The position numbers and the translations under genes were made by a program. Source: Lepas anatifera (Eukaryota; Arthropoda; Thecostraca; Lepadidae). From it: 64,000 bases of DNA. This document shows positions 43,093 to 54,054 of the stretch, piece after piece (positions within the stretch are counted from its first letter, which is position 1; every line of letters begins with the position of its first letter). The stretch lies in contig JAOTON010000772.1 of assembly GCA_034440635.1 (NCBI GenBank), forward strand, positions 709,001-773,000. The letters are read 5' to 3'. Under the pieces are notes generated by a model. It was not told the DNA's origin. It saw only the letters and a list, made by a program, of their open reading frames with translations, and searched no databases.

Positions 43093-43187
43093 TTCGTTCG
43101 TTGTTAGGACTTTCTCCACTGGAGTATAAACATGTTGAAGATAAACTTGTTTATACTCCAGTGGAGAAAGTCCTAACAACGAACGAA
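43093..43187. repeat. Perfect 40-bp inverted repeat (hairpin)
   Basis: The left arm 43093-43132 (TTCGTTCGTTGTTAGGACTT and on) is the exact reverse complement of 43148-43187, with a 15-nt loop. It may be a tiny MITE remnant or a transcribed hairpin. Confidence 0.97.
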
Positions 43188-43728
43188 TTATTTACGACTC
43201 CGCTATGTCATTTCGAGTAAATTATTTCGAACGGTGATGGTTTTAACGGCTGGTTTTTTTAGTATGTTCAAAATGTTTAACATCGAATTGTGAAATATTT
43301 ATTGCACGGCACATGTCAGTGGAAACGGTAGCTAAATGGTCTCTAAACAAAACAGTGCTGGGATGTTGCGTGGATTTTAATAAGCTGTACCATGCAGGGC
43401 TGTAAGCTTATATCTTTTTGGGGCTGTCCGGGCACCCGGAATGAAATACCGAGTTAGTGTTAAAATACAGTAGCCTTTATTGTTCATCATTTTCAGGATT
43501 TGAAAGGACTCGGTGATGGCTGAAACCAAGATTATATTATGTTATCTCGTTTCCACATCCCTGCTTAGAGGAGATGGTGGAGTACCAGAAAGAAAAAGTG
43601 CAGGATTTTTAGAGTTACAATGCAATTAGATAATTGAGCTTAAGAATATTATGATTTTTGAAAGGGGGGCTGGAGTGAGCAATCCATAAACCAAACTCGC
43701 TGTCTAAACCAAAATCACTGTCTTACAC

Positions 43729-44150
43729 CTGATGATGGTCCAGGACCGAAACGTCGTGATTTACCTTTCCCTGACCTTCAGCTCCCTTTTATTCTTATTT
43801 ACACTGTTCTTGATGTTTTGTGTCTTCCATTGCGGCTTTAGTGTGTATTTAGAATTTTAGTTAACATATACAGTTTTAGTTTATGCACAGACTTTTAGTT
43901 TTCCCATCGAGTCTGGTTCTTTTGTGTAGCGTTTTAGCTCATTCCACATCTCATTTGTCCTTTTGCACCCATTTTAAGATCATTCGGGGTTTGTATGATC
44001 ATTTTACTTCCACAGTGTCTCCGCATGGGCTTGTGGGATTTGAGATATTTTTATTTTTAATTGGCTTCAGTTTTAGGGATCTTCTCACACTTGGCGCCTT
44101 TTACTCGAAATTTTTATCATCTAGGGCGTTAGGTCATTTCGCTTGAATTT
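43729..44150 (+). repeat. Single-arm relative of the 35.7-36.8 kb foldback
   Basis: CTGATGATGGTCCAGGACCG then AAACGTCGTGATTTACC aligns with the right arm at 36592 onward. The following T-rich sequence with repeated GTTTTAG words has the same character. The hammerhead-like core is conserved (CTGATGA, GGTC/GACC, GAAAC). Confidence 0.65.
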
Positions 44151-44159
44151 TTTTAATAT

Positions 44160-44510
44160 AAATTTTGTCCAACTTGTTTCCAGTACGGCTGCTGGAGTCG
44201 GAGTCTCACTAAAGTCCTTAAGGGACTTGTCACGGAGACCCCGACCCCACCACCCGAACGAGCAACTCCCACAATGAAGGAATAATTTAGAAGCCAAAGT
44301 TTAACATCCCACAAAGCACAGGGACGGCCGCCCCGCTCAGGTCACCCTCTCACCAGTCGGTTGCCAGCCGACCTACGTCGGGCAAACTATTGAGCGCCGG
44401 AGCTTCTCAGGGGAACCGATCCCAAGCCTGGATATGCACTGCCACTGCATGCTTCTGAGCAGCGGGCCGGAGTCCAACGCTCTACCAACTGAGCTACCGG
44501 GGAGGCTATA
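44160..44510 (-). mobile_element. tRNA-derived SINE, family 3
   Basis: On the minus strand the head reads CCCCGGTAGCTCAGTTGGTA then GAGCGTTGGACTCC, a clear tRNA-like 5' half with A box. A possible B box (GATCGGTTCCC) follows after an extra-long insert. The 3' body has a hairpin (GGAGTCTCACTAAAGTCC / GGGACTTGTCACGGAGACC) and an A/T-rich tail. Not a functional tRNA: the insert is far too long. Confidence 0.65.
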
Positions 44511-45779
44511 TACCCAGCATGACGCTCTATCTCCGGGAAGCCCTCCAAAAATAAAAAATAGTTATTTCAGATATTAAGGACGTGGATTTTCTAAAAAGTT
44601 TTGAGAAACAAAGACCACCACGTTATCGAACTGAACACTAGCTTCTTTAGAGCCACTAGGTCATTCCACCATAAATCGACCAAAAATTTCGTAAAATAAA
44701 ACCCTTCTATTTTTGATTTTCTCCAAAATTGGTATCAAGGGGGTTTCAAAGGTGTAGAATCTAACCATGGCGTCAAAAAATTATTTGAAAATTTGGTATG
44801 GCAGATATAGCCTCCGGAATTTTTCGGGGGTCACCATGTAGGCATTGTTTTGAAAGCCTATAGTTCTGCCATTTTTTGATTATTGTAACGACATTTTACA
44901 TTTTGGTTCACCATTTAGCATATTTTAATTTGGCTATCTTCGATTTGTATATTCCTGCAAAATTGACGTCATGACCTCGTGACCTAGTTTTTGAACGGTG
45001 ACCTTGACCTGCAGTACAGTGAAATTTATAAATTCGTGTACAAGTATTTTTACCTTTGGAAATGATATTTTAGGTTAAGCAATGAAAAATATGGCCTTCG
45101 CACTAAATATACTACTTCTTACTTCCGAAACATGACACTAGGTGTCACTATGGAGCTGTACCATAGTAACTCACGGTATGGTTAATACCAGTGACGACGG
45201 AACGTCCGAATTTAAGATGGGAGCCATGAAATTTTCAACCAATTTCTTTTCCGTCAACGTCATAGGGGTTTTAATCCTTACACGTACAGGGGGGAGTGTT
45301 GCAGCCACCCTCAGGTTTTTAAAGAACTGAAAACAAGCTTCTTAAGTTAGAGTCTTGACATGTTGTATAGCTTCTGACGCATTCATTGCGGAAATCTTGC
45401 AAAGAATTGTTCCTACCCTTCAAGGTCACGGAGTTATGACGTCAAGAGTAGAGGCATGTCGGGGTCTTTGGGCGCCTGTACCCGTTTTCACGTGAATGCT
45501 CCAGACTTATCGTTCTTTTGCATCATTTGCTCCTGAACTGTCCCAGGATATTTTCTTCCAGCCTTCGAGGTTCATTTTTATCAGGTTGGACTTTTTATGA
45601 CCTTCTTAATATTCAATGACCTTTATTTGACCTTGCGTGACCTCAGTGATAACTCTGCGTCGAATATCGACTACAGATGCGTGTTTCAATTCGGTATTTC
45701 TAAATGATGATTATTTCTAAACACCGAATTATTTGACTTTCCTCCGATACGGGCTTAACCGTTTTCGACCTGTGACCTT

Positions 45780-46215
45780 TTTACCTTGAAAGGGGGTAAG
45801 CAATAACAATTGAAGAACAAAAATAACTTGGAGTAAAAGATGCAGAATGTTTAATGAATAGTCAATTTGAATGGTATGGACACTAAACTAATTGGTTTGC
45901 ATATTACATGGACATGACCTTTATCTAAATTTGACCTTATTTGACCTTGAAAGGGGTGTAAGCAATAACAGATGATGAAGCAGGTACTTGGCGTAACTGA
46001 TGCAAAATTTCTTATGAATGGTCAATTTGCATGAAAATGACAATGAACAAGACGTCTTTCTTCCAAAACAGACTTGACCTTTTTCAACCTTTGAACTAAT
46101 TTGACCTTGAAGGGGGTGTAAGCAGTGACAGATGATTAGAAACTCACTAAATTGGCGTAAATGATTCAGAATGTCTTGTGAATAATCCATTTAAACGATG
46201 TGGACTCTGAACTAG
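45780..46215. repeat. ~155-bp tandem repeat, three units
   Basis: TTGACCTTGAAAGGGGGTAAGCAATAACA begins units near 45783, 45940 and 46103. Each unit continues with an AACTTGG/TACTTGGCGTAA, GATGCAGAATGT and GAATRGTCAATTTG series. About 75-80% identity is estimated by eye. It lies within the longer arm of the inverted-repeat element. Confidence 0.85.
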
Positions 46216-47554
46216 GTACTTTCACTTCTAAGGAGTAGTCTTGAGCTCTGAACCAGTCCCATGCAATGCAGTGTAGGTACCACTAAAAATCACCAATATG
46301 GTCATAACATCTTTTAAATTCAAGCTACGTCCGGGGAACGCGACACAAAGCCTCAAAATCCAAAAATCTTCCTTAACCCTCGCCCCACCTAGAATAATGA
46401 AATCGATGGTCCCCTAAGGTTTTTTTCGGAACAACAGAAAAACAACGAGGGGGAAGCACCGCGGTTGAGGGTTCTACCTCTTACCCCATTATTTCCTCAT
46501 CATCCCTGAAATTTGTTACCCCGGACCACCCTAGGTCAGGGTCTCCAGGCGAGGTCAACCAAGGTCACCTCACTTTAACTTTTGAGTTCTACCATAGCTA
46601 AATTTCTAACCCGATCGATTTAAAACTTTCGACACTTAATGACCGCTCCGGAGTTCACAAAATTTATCTTCGGGATTATTCAATTTGGTGACCTGAGGTC
46701 AGGTCGCCAGGTAACCTCTTCCATAGAAAAAAACATGGGAAAAACTGTCTTAGAAACTAAAAGTCACAAAATAATCGTGAATGCTCAATTTGCTCAGACA
46801 AGCGTTCTTGGACACACTTTCATGGATCCTAGGGGCGATACTGCCCTTTGACCTATCTGAGATCATCAGAGGTCACCAGAGGTCAAAAACAGCATTTTGA
46901 CGAACATTTTTGACCTAACTAAGCTACAACGCTGAATCAAAGGTCATCGGGTATGTCTCGTCATATCAAGTCACGAGGTACCCTCTGGAGGTCAAACCAC
47001 TGCACTGTGGTCGGAAATGCTCTCGTGGGTGGCCACGGGGCCATTTTTTGAATTTTGGAATTTAGGGGTTTTATGGCTGCTGGTGTGAAGAAAATTGTTC
47101 AGAATGTTCTGAATGACCACTATTATCAAGCTAATTTGGTTGAAAGATGCACTTATTACTCATCAAAGTAAGGCGATGATGAAATCCAGAAATAAGGCAC
47201 TCGATGCGTCTGCCAGATCCGAGTTTTTAACTTTGAATAATAAAGGTCAAAACTGCGTCAGGTTGAAAATAATTAGTATTAAAATGCTTCCCATAATTTC
47301 AGCTTTAAGATGATTAACGTTAGGTGTATATTTGAATTTTGATAAAGGTATATAATCTGCGTTTTAATTACCCCTTTCATAAATCTACCTTAAAAACTAG
47401 TTGTTAACTTTAAATAGACAAACAAAAAAAGTTACGTTTCTGCCAATTAGCTTTTTTGTGGAAACATAGGTCAAGTAATTCTCCGTCATGACCTGAAGAG
47501 AGCTAAGTGCGCAAATGTGCGCAAAATCGTCCACAGAGTAAATTGTACCGGGCC

Positions 47555-47645
47555 GTCCACCGCCCGGAGACGTCCCGCCCGCCCGCCTCCCGGCGCCTCC
47601 GCGGCTCGCCACGGCCCGCCGGCCGCCCGCGAGGTGGGGGGGGGA
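47555..47645. other. Extremely GC-rich patch
   Basis: About 90 bp of nearly pure G/C with many CpGs (CCGCCCGGAGACGTCCCGCC and similar), ending in a G9 run, inside AT-rich DNA of the left arm. It has no match with the right arm and no recognised gene. The texture recalls rDNA spacer or expansion segments, but I see no conserved rRNA core. Confidence 0.5.
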
Positions 47646-48469
47646 CGCTTATCAGGTGTTTCTCATGTCGTATTGCTCGCCTTTATGCACATTATCTTCA
47701 TTGTAAGCTCATAGGTTTTCTTAACCTTACCCAGAATCACCCTTAGTCAAGGTCACCCATGCATAAACCATGCCATATTGCACATGATTCGACATGCTAT
47801 GATGAGAGGGGTACACTAATACAAACTACTGTCTTGATCTTCCTGCCGTCTGCATATATGAAAGAAACCCATATTATCATGCAAACATTCAACCTAACCT
47901 TTTGTGACTTCTGGGGAAATCAATTTTAACGAGGGTAGCAAATGGAAAGCAGCTCACAAACTCATTTCACTCAGGGGCTCCAAATGGCAATATGTATTTT
48001 TTAGCCCGATTAGACGATTAGTCTGAGAAGAGGCTGGGTATTAGGGTGTGTCATGAAAATCAAAAGTCAAAAATTGAAAAACGGCGGGTGCGGAAAAGTT
48101 GCGAATGACGTTTTTGAGAAGATCTATGGAGAAAAATCCACAAATTTTTATATCTAGCTGTGCGGGTTTTCGAATATATAATGGCATGTTTTCAGTAATA
48201 ATGCAATTTTTACGTGTTTTTCAAATGCCTGCCACGAATACAAATTCAAGTTAAATTTAGATAAAAACTACTTCAAACATAACTTAAGGGCACCTTCTAT
48301 TCATGGTATAAAGATAAGATCCCAAAGTATATTTTTTCTCTGGAAACAGGCTTTCATCCATTATTTGCCAATTTGCTTCTCCGAGTACAAAAACCAGTCT
48401 GACCGGACTAGGTCAGACAGGTTGGGATTAGTGATTATTGACTAGGTCTGATTCTCAGACATAATTAAT

Positions 48470-48691
48470 ATGGAAAACATCTTCGGCCCAGACTGCAATA
48501 TGTTTTCTAATCCCGGGACAAGCTTTTTTATCTCACGGGCTGCCAATGTCCCATTACCCACTGTTTGGGATCAATATACGCGGGTTGGGAAAGGAAGGCC
48601 CAAATTGCCAGCATGTGCTCCAGAGATCAAAACAATTATCTATTATAGCTATCCTTCCTACTTGCCCAAATGGAGAAGTCGGGTGAGCTGA
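48470..48691 (+). pseudogene. Left-arm remnant of transposon-encoded protein
   Basis: The 73-residue frame contains NPGTSFFISRAANVPLPTVW followed by DQY. It matches the minus-strand frame in the opposite arm (NPGTSFLISWAANVPLPTVW). The rest diverges. This is a protein fragment duplicated in inverse orientation by the arms. The function is unknown. Confidence 0.6.
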
Positions 48692-49384
48692 GCCGGGAGC
48701 CAATCAATACGATCTTCTTTTGATGGCACGTCGGCGTACACCTGTTGGTCTTTGATTACCGAAGCTCTCGCTCGATGAACTTTCTTTGGGTCTACCACCA
48801 GGTACGATTTGTCCTGCTCCATTTCTCCATAATCTATGAGATCCACCAGAAATCCGCTGGCAATTGCCGCCATGACCCGGAAAGGCACTCCGTGTCTGAT
48901 ACTTGCCTTTGCAGTGTTAGAGATCGGTATCTGATTTTTGCGACTGCTTGAAGAATGTACGGTGCCATCTTCCAGATTGCTAGGCGTCTCTAACAGTTCT
49001 ATAGCCTTGCCTTTCACGTGATGTGAATGGCTCTGCCTCTCCTCGTCTCGTCTCTTTTTCTCTGCTTCTTTGCATTGCTCTGTGCTTAGCTTCTACTATG
49101 AGCTTTGCTCTGCCGTTTTGTTTCTTTCTGATCGACACCAACCATCCGATCGACCTGGGCCTTTCTTTCACACCCTGCATATATTGATCCCAAACAGTGG
49201 GTAATGGGACATTGGCAGCCCATGAGATCAAAAAGCTTGTCCCGGGATTATAAAAAAATTCAGCCCGGGCCGAAGATGTTTTCCATTGGGAATGTCTCTC
49301 GCCTTTTTCCAAGCCCTTGGTTGTTTTCCCTTCGTTCTCTAAATGATTACTAGTGGCTTTAACTTTACGTTTGTCCGCTGCCAC
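48658..49384 (-). pseudogene. Central/right-arm remnant of transposon-encoded protein
   Basis: Two overlapping minus-strand frames (134 codons, then 119 codons) appear to be one coding region broken by a frameshift in the overlap near 48980-49017. The first carries NPGTSFLISWAANVPLPTVW, basic Arg/Lys-rich stretches and a REKETRRGEAE region. The second carries a segment (SIRHGVPFRVMAAIASGFLV, then VVDPKKVHRARASV). It faintly recalls uncharacterised invertebrate transposon-associated proteins with an RFGVS-AAA-IAS...VVDxxKVRR pattern. That resemblance is from memory and weak. No DDE or other catalytic motif is visible. Confidence 0.45.
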
Positions 49385-51495
49385 TGACTGTGGAGAATGC
49401 CGAGAACGACTGGAGCCATCTGTTATGTGGATTAATTTCGTTAATTCAGATTGTTGTCTAGCCGATTACCTTCTAGCGGGTATGTCAGGTACCTCAGCAC
49501 ATTCCTTATAGTTGGGATCTCGCTTTGAATGAAGTTATCCCCTTTCCTACGTATTGGATGTTGTGTAGATCTGATATTTGAGTTTTGGTAGCAGGTCGTG
49601 GCCCAGAGCCGGATGCCATGATGTACCACTGAAAGGTGGAGGTATTTGTTGTCATAAAGGGAGTAGGAAGACGATAGGAAGATTAACAATACAGGATGGT
49701 CGAATAGATCACTTCACATAGACGCAAATCAATGCCAGATTGTGATGTTTCGAATGAAGGAAATACTATGCTAAGCTTCACTTTACGTCATTCTTGACTT
49801 AGGCATACAACTCGTAAGAACTGTCTCGCAACTCGTAAGAATGTCTTGTAGTTTTAAATCCAATTTTCCGCTTTGCTACAAAACCAATTCCATGAAAATA
49901 CACCTCTGTCAGGAGTGAAATATTGATAATTAGAGGATAAATGTTTTTCAGGTGCTTGGGGCTATGGCTCCAGAGCAGATTAAACTGACCAGCGTTAGGA
50001 TTCAAACACGTGACCTTGTGGAGACGTTAATTGGAGCTAAAAGATCATTAATCATGTCTGAGAATCCGACCTAGTTAATAATCACTAATCCCAACTTGTT
50101 TGGCCAGGGGTCTCTGACCTAGTCCAGTCAGACTGGTTTTTGCATTCGGAGAAGCAAATTGGCAAATAATGGGTGAATTCTCCTAGGCCTGTTTCCAGAA
50201 AAAAATATATTTTGGGATCTTATCTTTATACCATGAGTAGAAGGTGCCCTTACATAATGGCCCTGGCGGGAGGACATTATGTTCCACATAGCAGAGAAAG
50301 TTATAACATTTTCTCATCAAATGATTTTTGCTAGATCTCAATAGCTCTAATGGCTATGCTCAGGTTTCTTAAGGATTACATGTTTTACTGGAAATAGCCT
50401 ATCGTGATATAACTTGACCTCTGGAGGTCAAAACATAGACCTGAGCGCTTAAACGTGTTAATAAAATCTTACTGAATTCACATGAGCTCTCTAATGCCTT
50501 TTGCAGCTTTGCGCTTACTTCAATATTTTCGGAGTTAGGGGAATTGATGGCCCATCAGTGGGGCGAAGGTGGTGCTGGACCCCATGGGGCGCGGGTTAAA
50601 TGCTTCTGGAAATGACATCATATTTCGGTGATTCAATGTGACGGGAACACATTTATTTTCAAAAGATGTAAAATGATCCAAACAACCATACATGACATTT
50701 ACAACAGCTAAGTTCATTCCCAAAGGGACAATAATGTGAATTCAAAATAGGGGAGGGTAACCCCCTATTCCTGTGCTTGTGTTAAAATGCTTCAATCCTA
50801 GGTTTACTGCTTGATTTTGATTCTTCAAATGTTTTTATTTTAAAGTTGCAAGTCAATCAGAACATGAGTTAGGATAGCATAGCTCCACAGTGACACCTAG
50901 TGTTATATATATGAAGCTAAAAGTAGTATATGCATTTCGAAAACCATGTTTGTCTTTATTTGATATGAAAGAATATTACCATGTGTCAAAATGCGTTCAA
51001 GAGAATTTTTGAATTTCACTGTACTACGGGCCAAGGACACCGTTATAAAACTAGGTCATGAGGTCACCAAACCTGTTTTGTTTAAATTTCAAAATTGAAG
51101 ATATTTAAAATGTTTCCCGTAAAATTTACATCCTAAAACTATAATTTTTTTAGAAATATCTTGAAAAGTTTTGGAGCTACAGGCATTCTAATAAATGTGT
51201 GTATAATGACCTTCAGAAATTGCCGGAGGCCATTTTTCTGACAACAATTTTTAAATAATTTTTTGGGTGCCATGGGTGGGTTCTACGCCCTTGTGAGTCC
51301 CCATATACCAATTTTGGAGGAAATTAAAAATAGTGGGGTTTATGCCTTGGTCGATTTATTGTGGAAGGACTCCACTATATCCCCCTCAACGCCATAAATG
51401 ACCATGCCTAAGAAATAGAAGATCTGAGGATATTCTAACGTAAGCTCTACTTTGATTTGGGGAGACTTAGCTTCCACGATAGAGGTATAATAATT

Positions 51496-51669
51496 GTTGG
51501 GGTTTAACGACGCACCAACTGCCAGGGTCATACGGCGACGTCAACTCTCACCCTGTTGGAAGGGATTTTGGGGATCAGATTGACTTATTCAGAGGCTCCG
51601 CCGGGACTTGAACCCGGGACCGGTGGCTTAGAAGACAAGGGTGCTATCCACTAAGCCACCTCATCCCCC
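51496..51669 (-). mobile_element. tRNA-derived SINE, family 2, near full length
   Basis: On the minus strand the head is GGTGGCTTAGTGGATAGCAC (A box) and GGTTCAAGTCC (B box). The body has TCTGAATAAGTCAATCTGATC, CCCTTCCAACAGGGTGAGAG, GACGTCGCCGTATGACCC and the end GGTGCGTCGTTAAACCCCAA. The copy at 55425 matches throughout. Confidence 0.88.
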
Positions 51670-51722
51670 ATGATAGAGGTACTCGACCCTTTTACTGACA
51701 CGGGATCAAGTGCATATGATTT

Positions 51723-52008
51723 CAGGGGCGTAGCCAGGATTTTGCTTAGGAGGGGGAGAGCGGTGCCCCGAAAAGGGCCCCTGAGGCAGCGCCAAAAGGG
51801 TCCTGATGGGTAAAAAGGGCCCTGCTTGTGACAAAATAGAGTGCTGTAGAGGGCTTAAGAGCGCCCTGTCTGGTATGAAATTTCAAATTTGGTCACAGAG
51901 CATAGTGCGGGCGAGCCGCCCTTCGCGCGGTCCTTCCTTAAGGGGCCCTTCTGGCCCTCCAGGGGGGGTGGCTGTTCCTGCTGCCTCTCCCCCTTGGCTA
52001 CGCCCCTG
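51723..52008. mobile_element. hAT-type MITE with perfect 8-bp target duplication
   Basis: A 286-bp element bounded by CAGGGGCGTAGCCAGG and its inverse CTTGGCTACGCCCCTG. The 8 bp on either side are identical (TATGATTT at 51715-51722 and 52009-52016). An 8-bp duplication and CAGGGGCG-type ends are characteristic of hAT elements. The inside is GC-rich and non-coding. Confidence 0.93.
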
Positions 52009-52016
52009 TATGATTT

Positions 52017-54011
52017 GAATTCACTGCTTTAGTATCGCATAATTACGTTATCTATTTGAATTTGTCCCGATTTAATTATGATCTCATTATTTCCCTATGA
52101 TGGGAACATGCTTTCAATATACACAGTATTGGATCCAAGAGGAAATCCTGCTAAGTCATCCAAAACAGCCCTACAACAAAACAGCAAAATCGCTTCAACA
52201 ATTTTTTTCTTCTAAAAAGACTAGGTTGTAATAAAGCTTCACAGCCTACGTTGTTTCCAGGTTCGGTCGATTGCCATCCCTTGGGACCTCCCGATCTAAA
52301 TCCGCCCACGCGGATAGATACACAGATAACTCAACGCACACGCATTATTAGCGCCAGAACCAAATCATGAGTGGGAAACAGCCAGCGAAGCACCCCTCCC
52401 TCTCCCGGTTCACCGCGGACACGCTATCGCGCGCCAGAGTGTTTGCTTTCAGCTCGTGTGGACTGCGCTTACGGCAATATCATCAGACACAGGGCCAGGT
52501 CAACAGAGCGTCCGATAACACTAATGGTCTGCCTCGCAGCGCGAAGAGTTGGGAGGCTGGTATAGAGCCAAACCCGGGCGATGCTAAACGAGCCCGTGAA
52601 CAATTCATGTTCGCTACACAGAAGTCTTATCTTCCTCCTTAAGCGGTATCCCATGGTAGCATCACGGTAACAGTTTAACGCACAGGACCCAGGTCTAGCC
52701 TCGACTCAAGTTGATGCAACACAAGGCTACATCACCTTTTCAAAAATACATATTTAGCTAAACGAAGATCAGTGCTGCAAAGCATTCGCGTTTGCTCTCA
52801 AACTTAGGTACTTCAGTACCGAGCAGAGCAAGGGCCATTCTGTTTGATCGAATTTTTGCTTCGGTTCGATTACATATCCACCGCAAAGAGAAAAAACTAG
52901 TCATACATATGCCTAATGATAATAATCACACAGATAGATGTAGCGTGGCAACGTGCTTGACCAGCTTCTGCCCTTGTTTGTTTGATGCTTATATTAATGG
53001 GGGTGGAAAGCTGGCAGAACGGGCGGACGCATCCCCCTACCTCGTGAGTGAGGGGAACGTTCCCCTAAATAATGTTGGGACTTTGTTTTTGGCGTCTGCA
53101 AAATGATACCCCTGATCACAGATAGAACATAGGCTCGCAGCTTAGGCCTTAATATTTCATATCCTATCCTAGCTTTTCCTTCAAAATTCAAAACCAAGGT
53201 AAGGAAAATGGCAAGAGCAAGGGGCCATGCCGACCTAAAAATGGCGAAATTTTGGCCGATTCTCTTAAAAAAACAGCATTTTTTTACCATTTCTCCCTAA
53301 TTATCCTCCTCCAAACGGCGCTCCTGCGTCGGCCCCTAGGTAAGGATAGAATGACAATTTTGGTTATTTCTTTAAACCAAAAATATATTTTATCTCTCTG
53401 GAGTTTTCTCTCATATGAATATGGTGGATTAAAAAATAGAACAGGTATATTGTAAGGATGGCATTTTTGAGAATGGATGGCATAAAGGATGGCATGACTT
53501 TTTCAGTACGTGGAAGGGGCTTAGGATTTAGACCGATAAAATTGTTGTCAACAGATGGAAAGGGATTATATCTTGGTTTGAATAAATGCCTTAGGGTCCT
53601 AATAGATAAGTAAATACATTCCTTAGAGAGTTTTGGGTGAAATCATATTTGACAATAGTGGTTTCTCGACAAGCTCTTTGCAACTGCTAAATTGGTTCAA
53701 AACCCATGATAAAAGTGGAGCATTCCCTTTCAAGATACCATAGCACACGGCTGGTCCTTAAAAGGCCGGGATAAAGTGATCACCTACTTCCTATCGAAGC
53801 TAAAGACTTCAAACACAATGTCATGCATGTGCTTTTAAGAACACATGTGAACCATTGTAGTCACCAGCCAGGGTAATCATGTTTCATTTCAATTACCAAC
53901 ATATCTATCTTCCTGGAGCACTCTTGAAACGTACCCAATATCTGTGAGAAAATCAAGCCAGGTTTCATATTCTGCGTCAAAGCACTTGCTGCAGCGCCTT
54001 CAGCTGCTAAA

Positions 54012-54012
<1 letters not shown>
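52017..54012. other. Unassigned intergenic sequence
   Basis: ORFs of 60-104 residues occur on both strands and none has a recognisable domain. A moderately GC-rich patch lies at 52300-52650. No RNA gene was seen. Confidence 0.4.

Positions 54013-54052
<40 letters not shown>
54013..54052. repeat. (TA)n microsatellite
   Basis: Alternating TA run of about 38 bp. Confidence 0.97.

Positions 54053-54054
<2 letters not shown>

Larger units (their letters stand above)
44645..51370. mobile_element. Large nested inverted-repeat element
   Basis: Three blocks pair in nested inverse order: 44650-45310 with about 50870-51370, 48250-48480 with 50070-50250, and 48470-48600 with 49135-49290. Outer landmarks include AATAAATCGACC, CCAAAATTGGTAT and CACTAGGTGTCACT-GGAGCT. 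Inner landmarks include CCCAAACAGTGGGTAATGGG and GCAAATTGGCAAATAATGG. The left arm is longer by about 2.3 kb of unmatched DNA (45.3-48.2 kb). The unpaired centre (about 48605-49130) and the inner arms encode remnants of a protein on the minus strand. Arms are diverged, so the element is old. No target duplication was found, and the superfamily is unknown. Confidence 0.7.

Noticed and set aside
44400..44510. tRNA gene on the minus strand
   Set aside because: The 5' half is tRNA-like, but a long insert separates it from any B box and no acceptor stem closes. It fits a SINE head.
47507..47746. rRNA fragment or CpG-island promoter
   Set aside because: GC-rich texture only. No conserved rRNA block and no adjacent exon.
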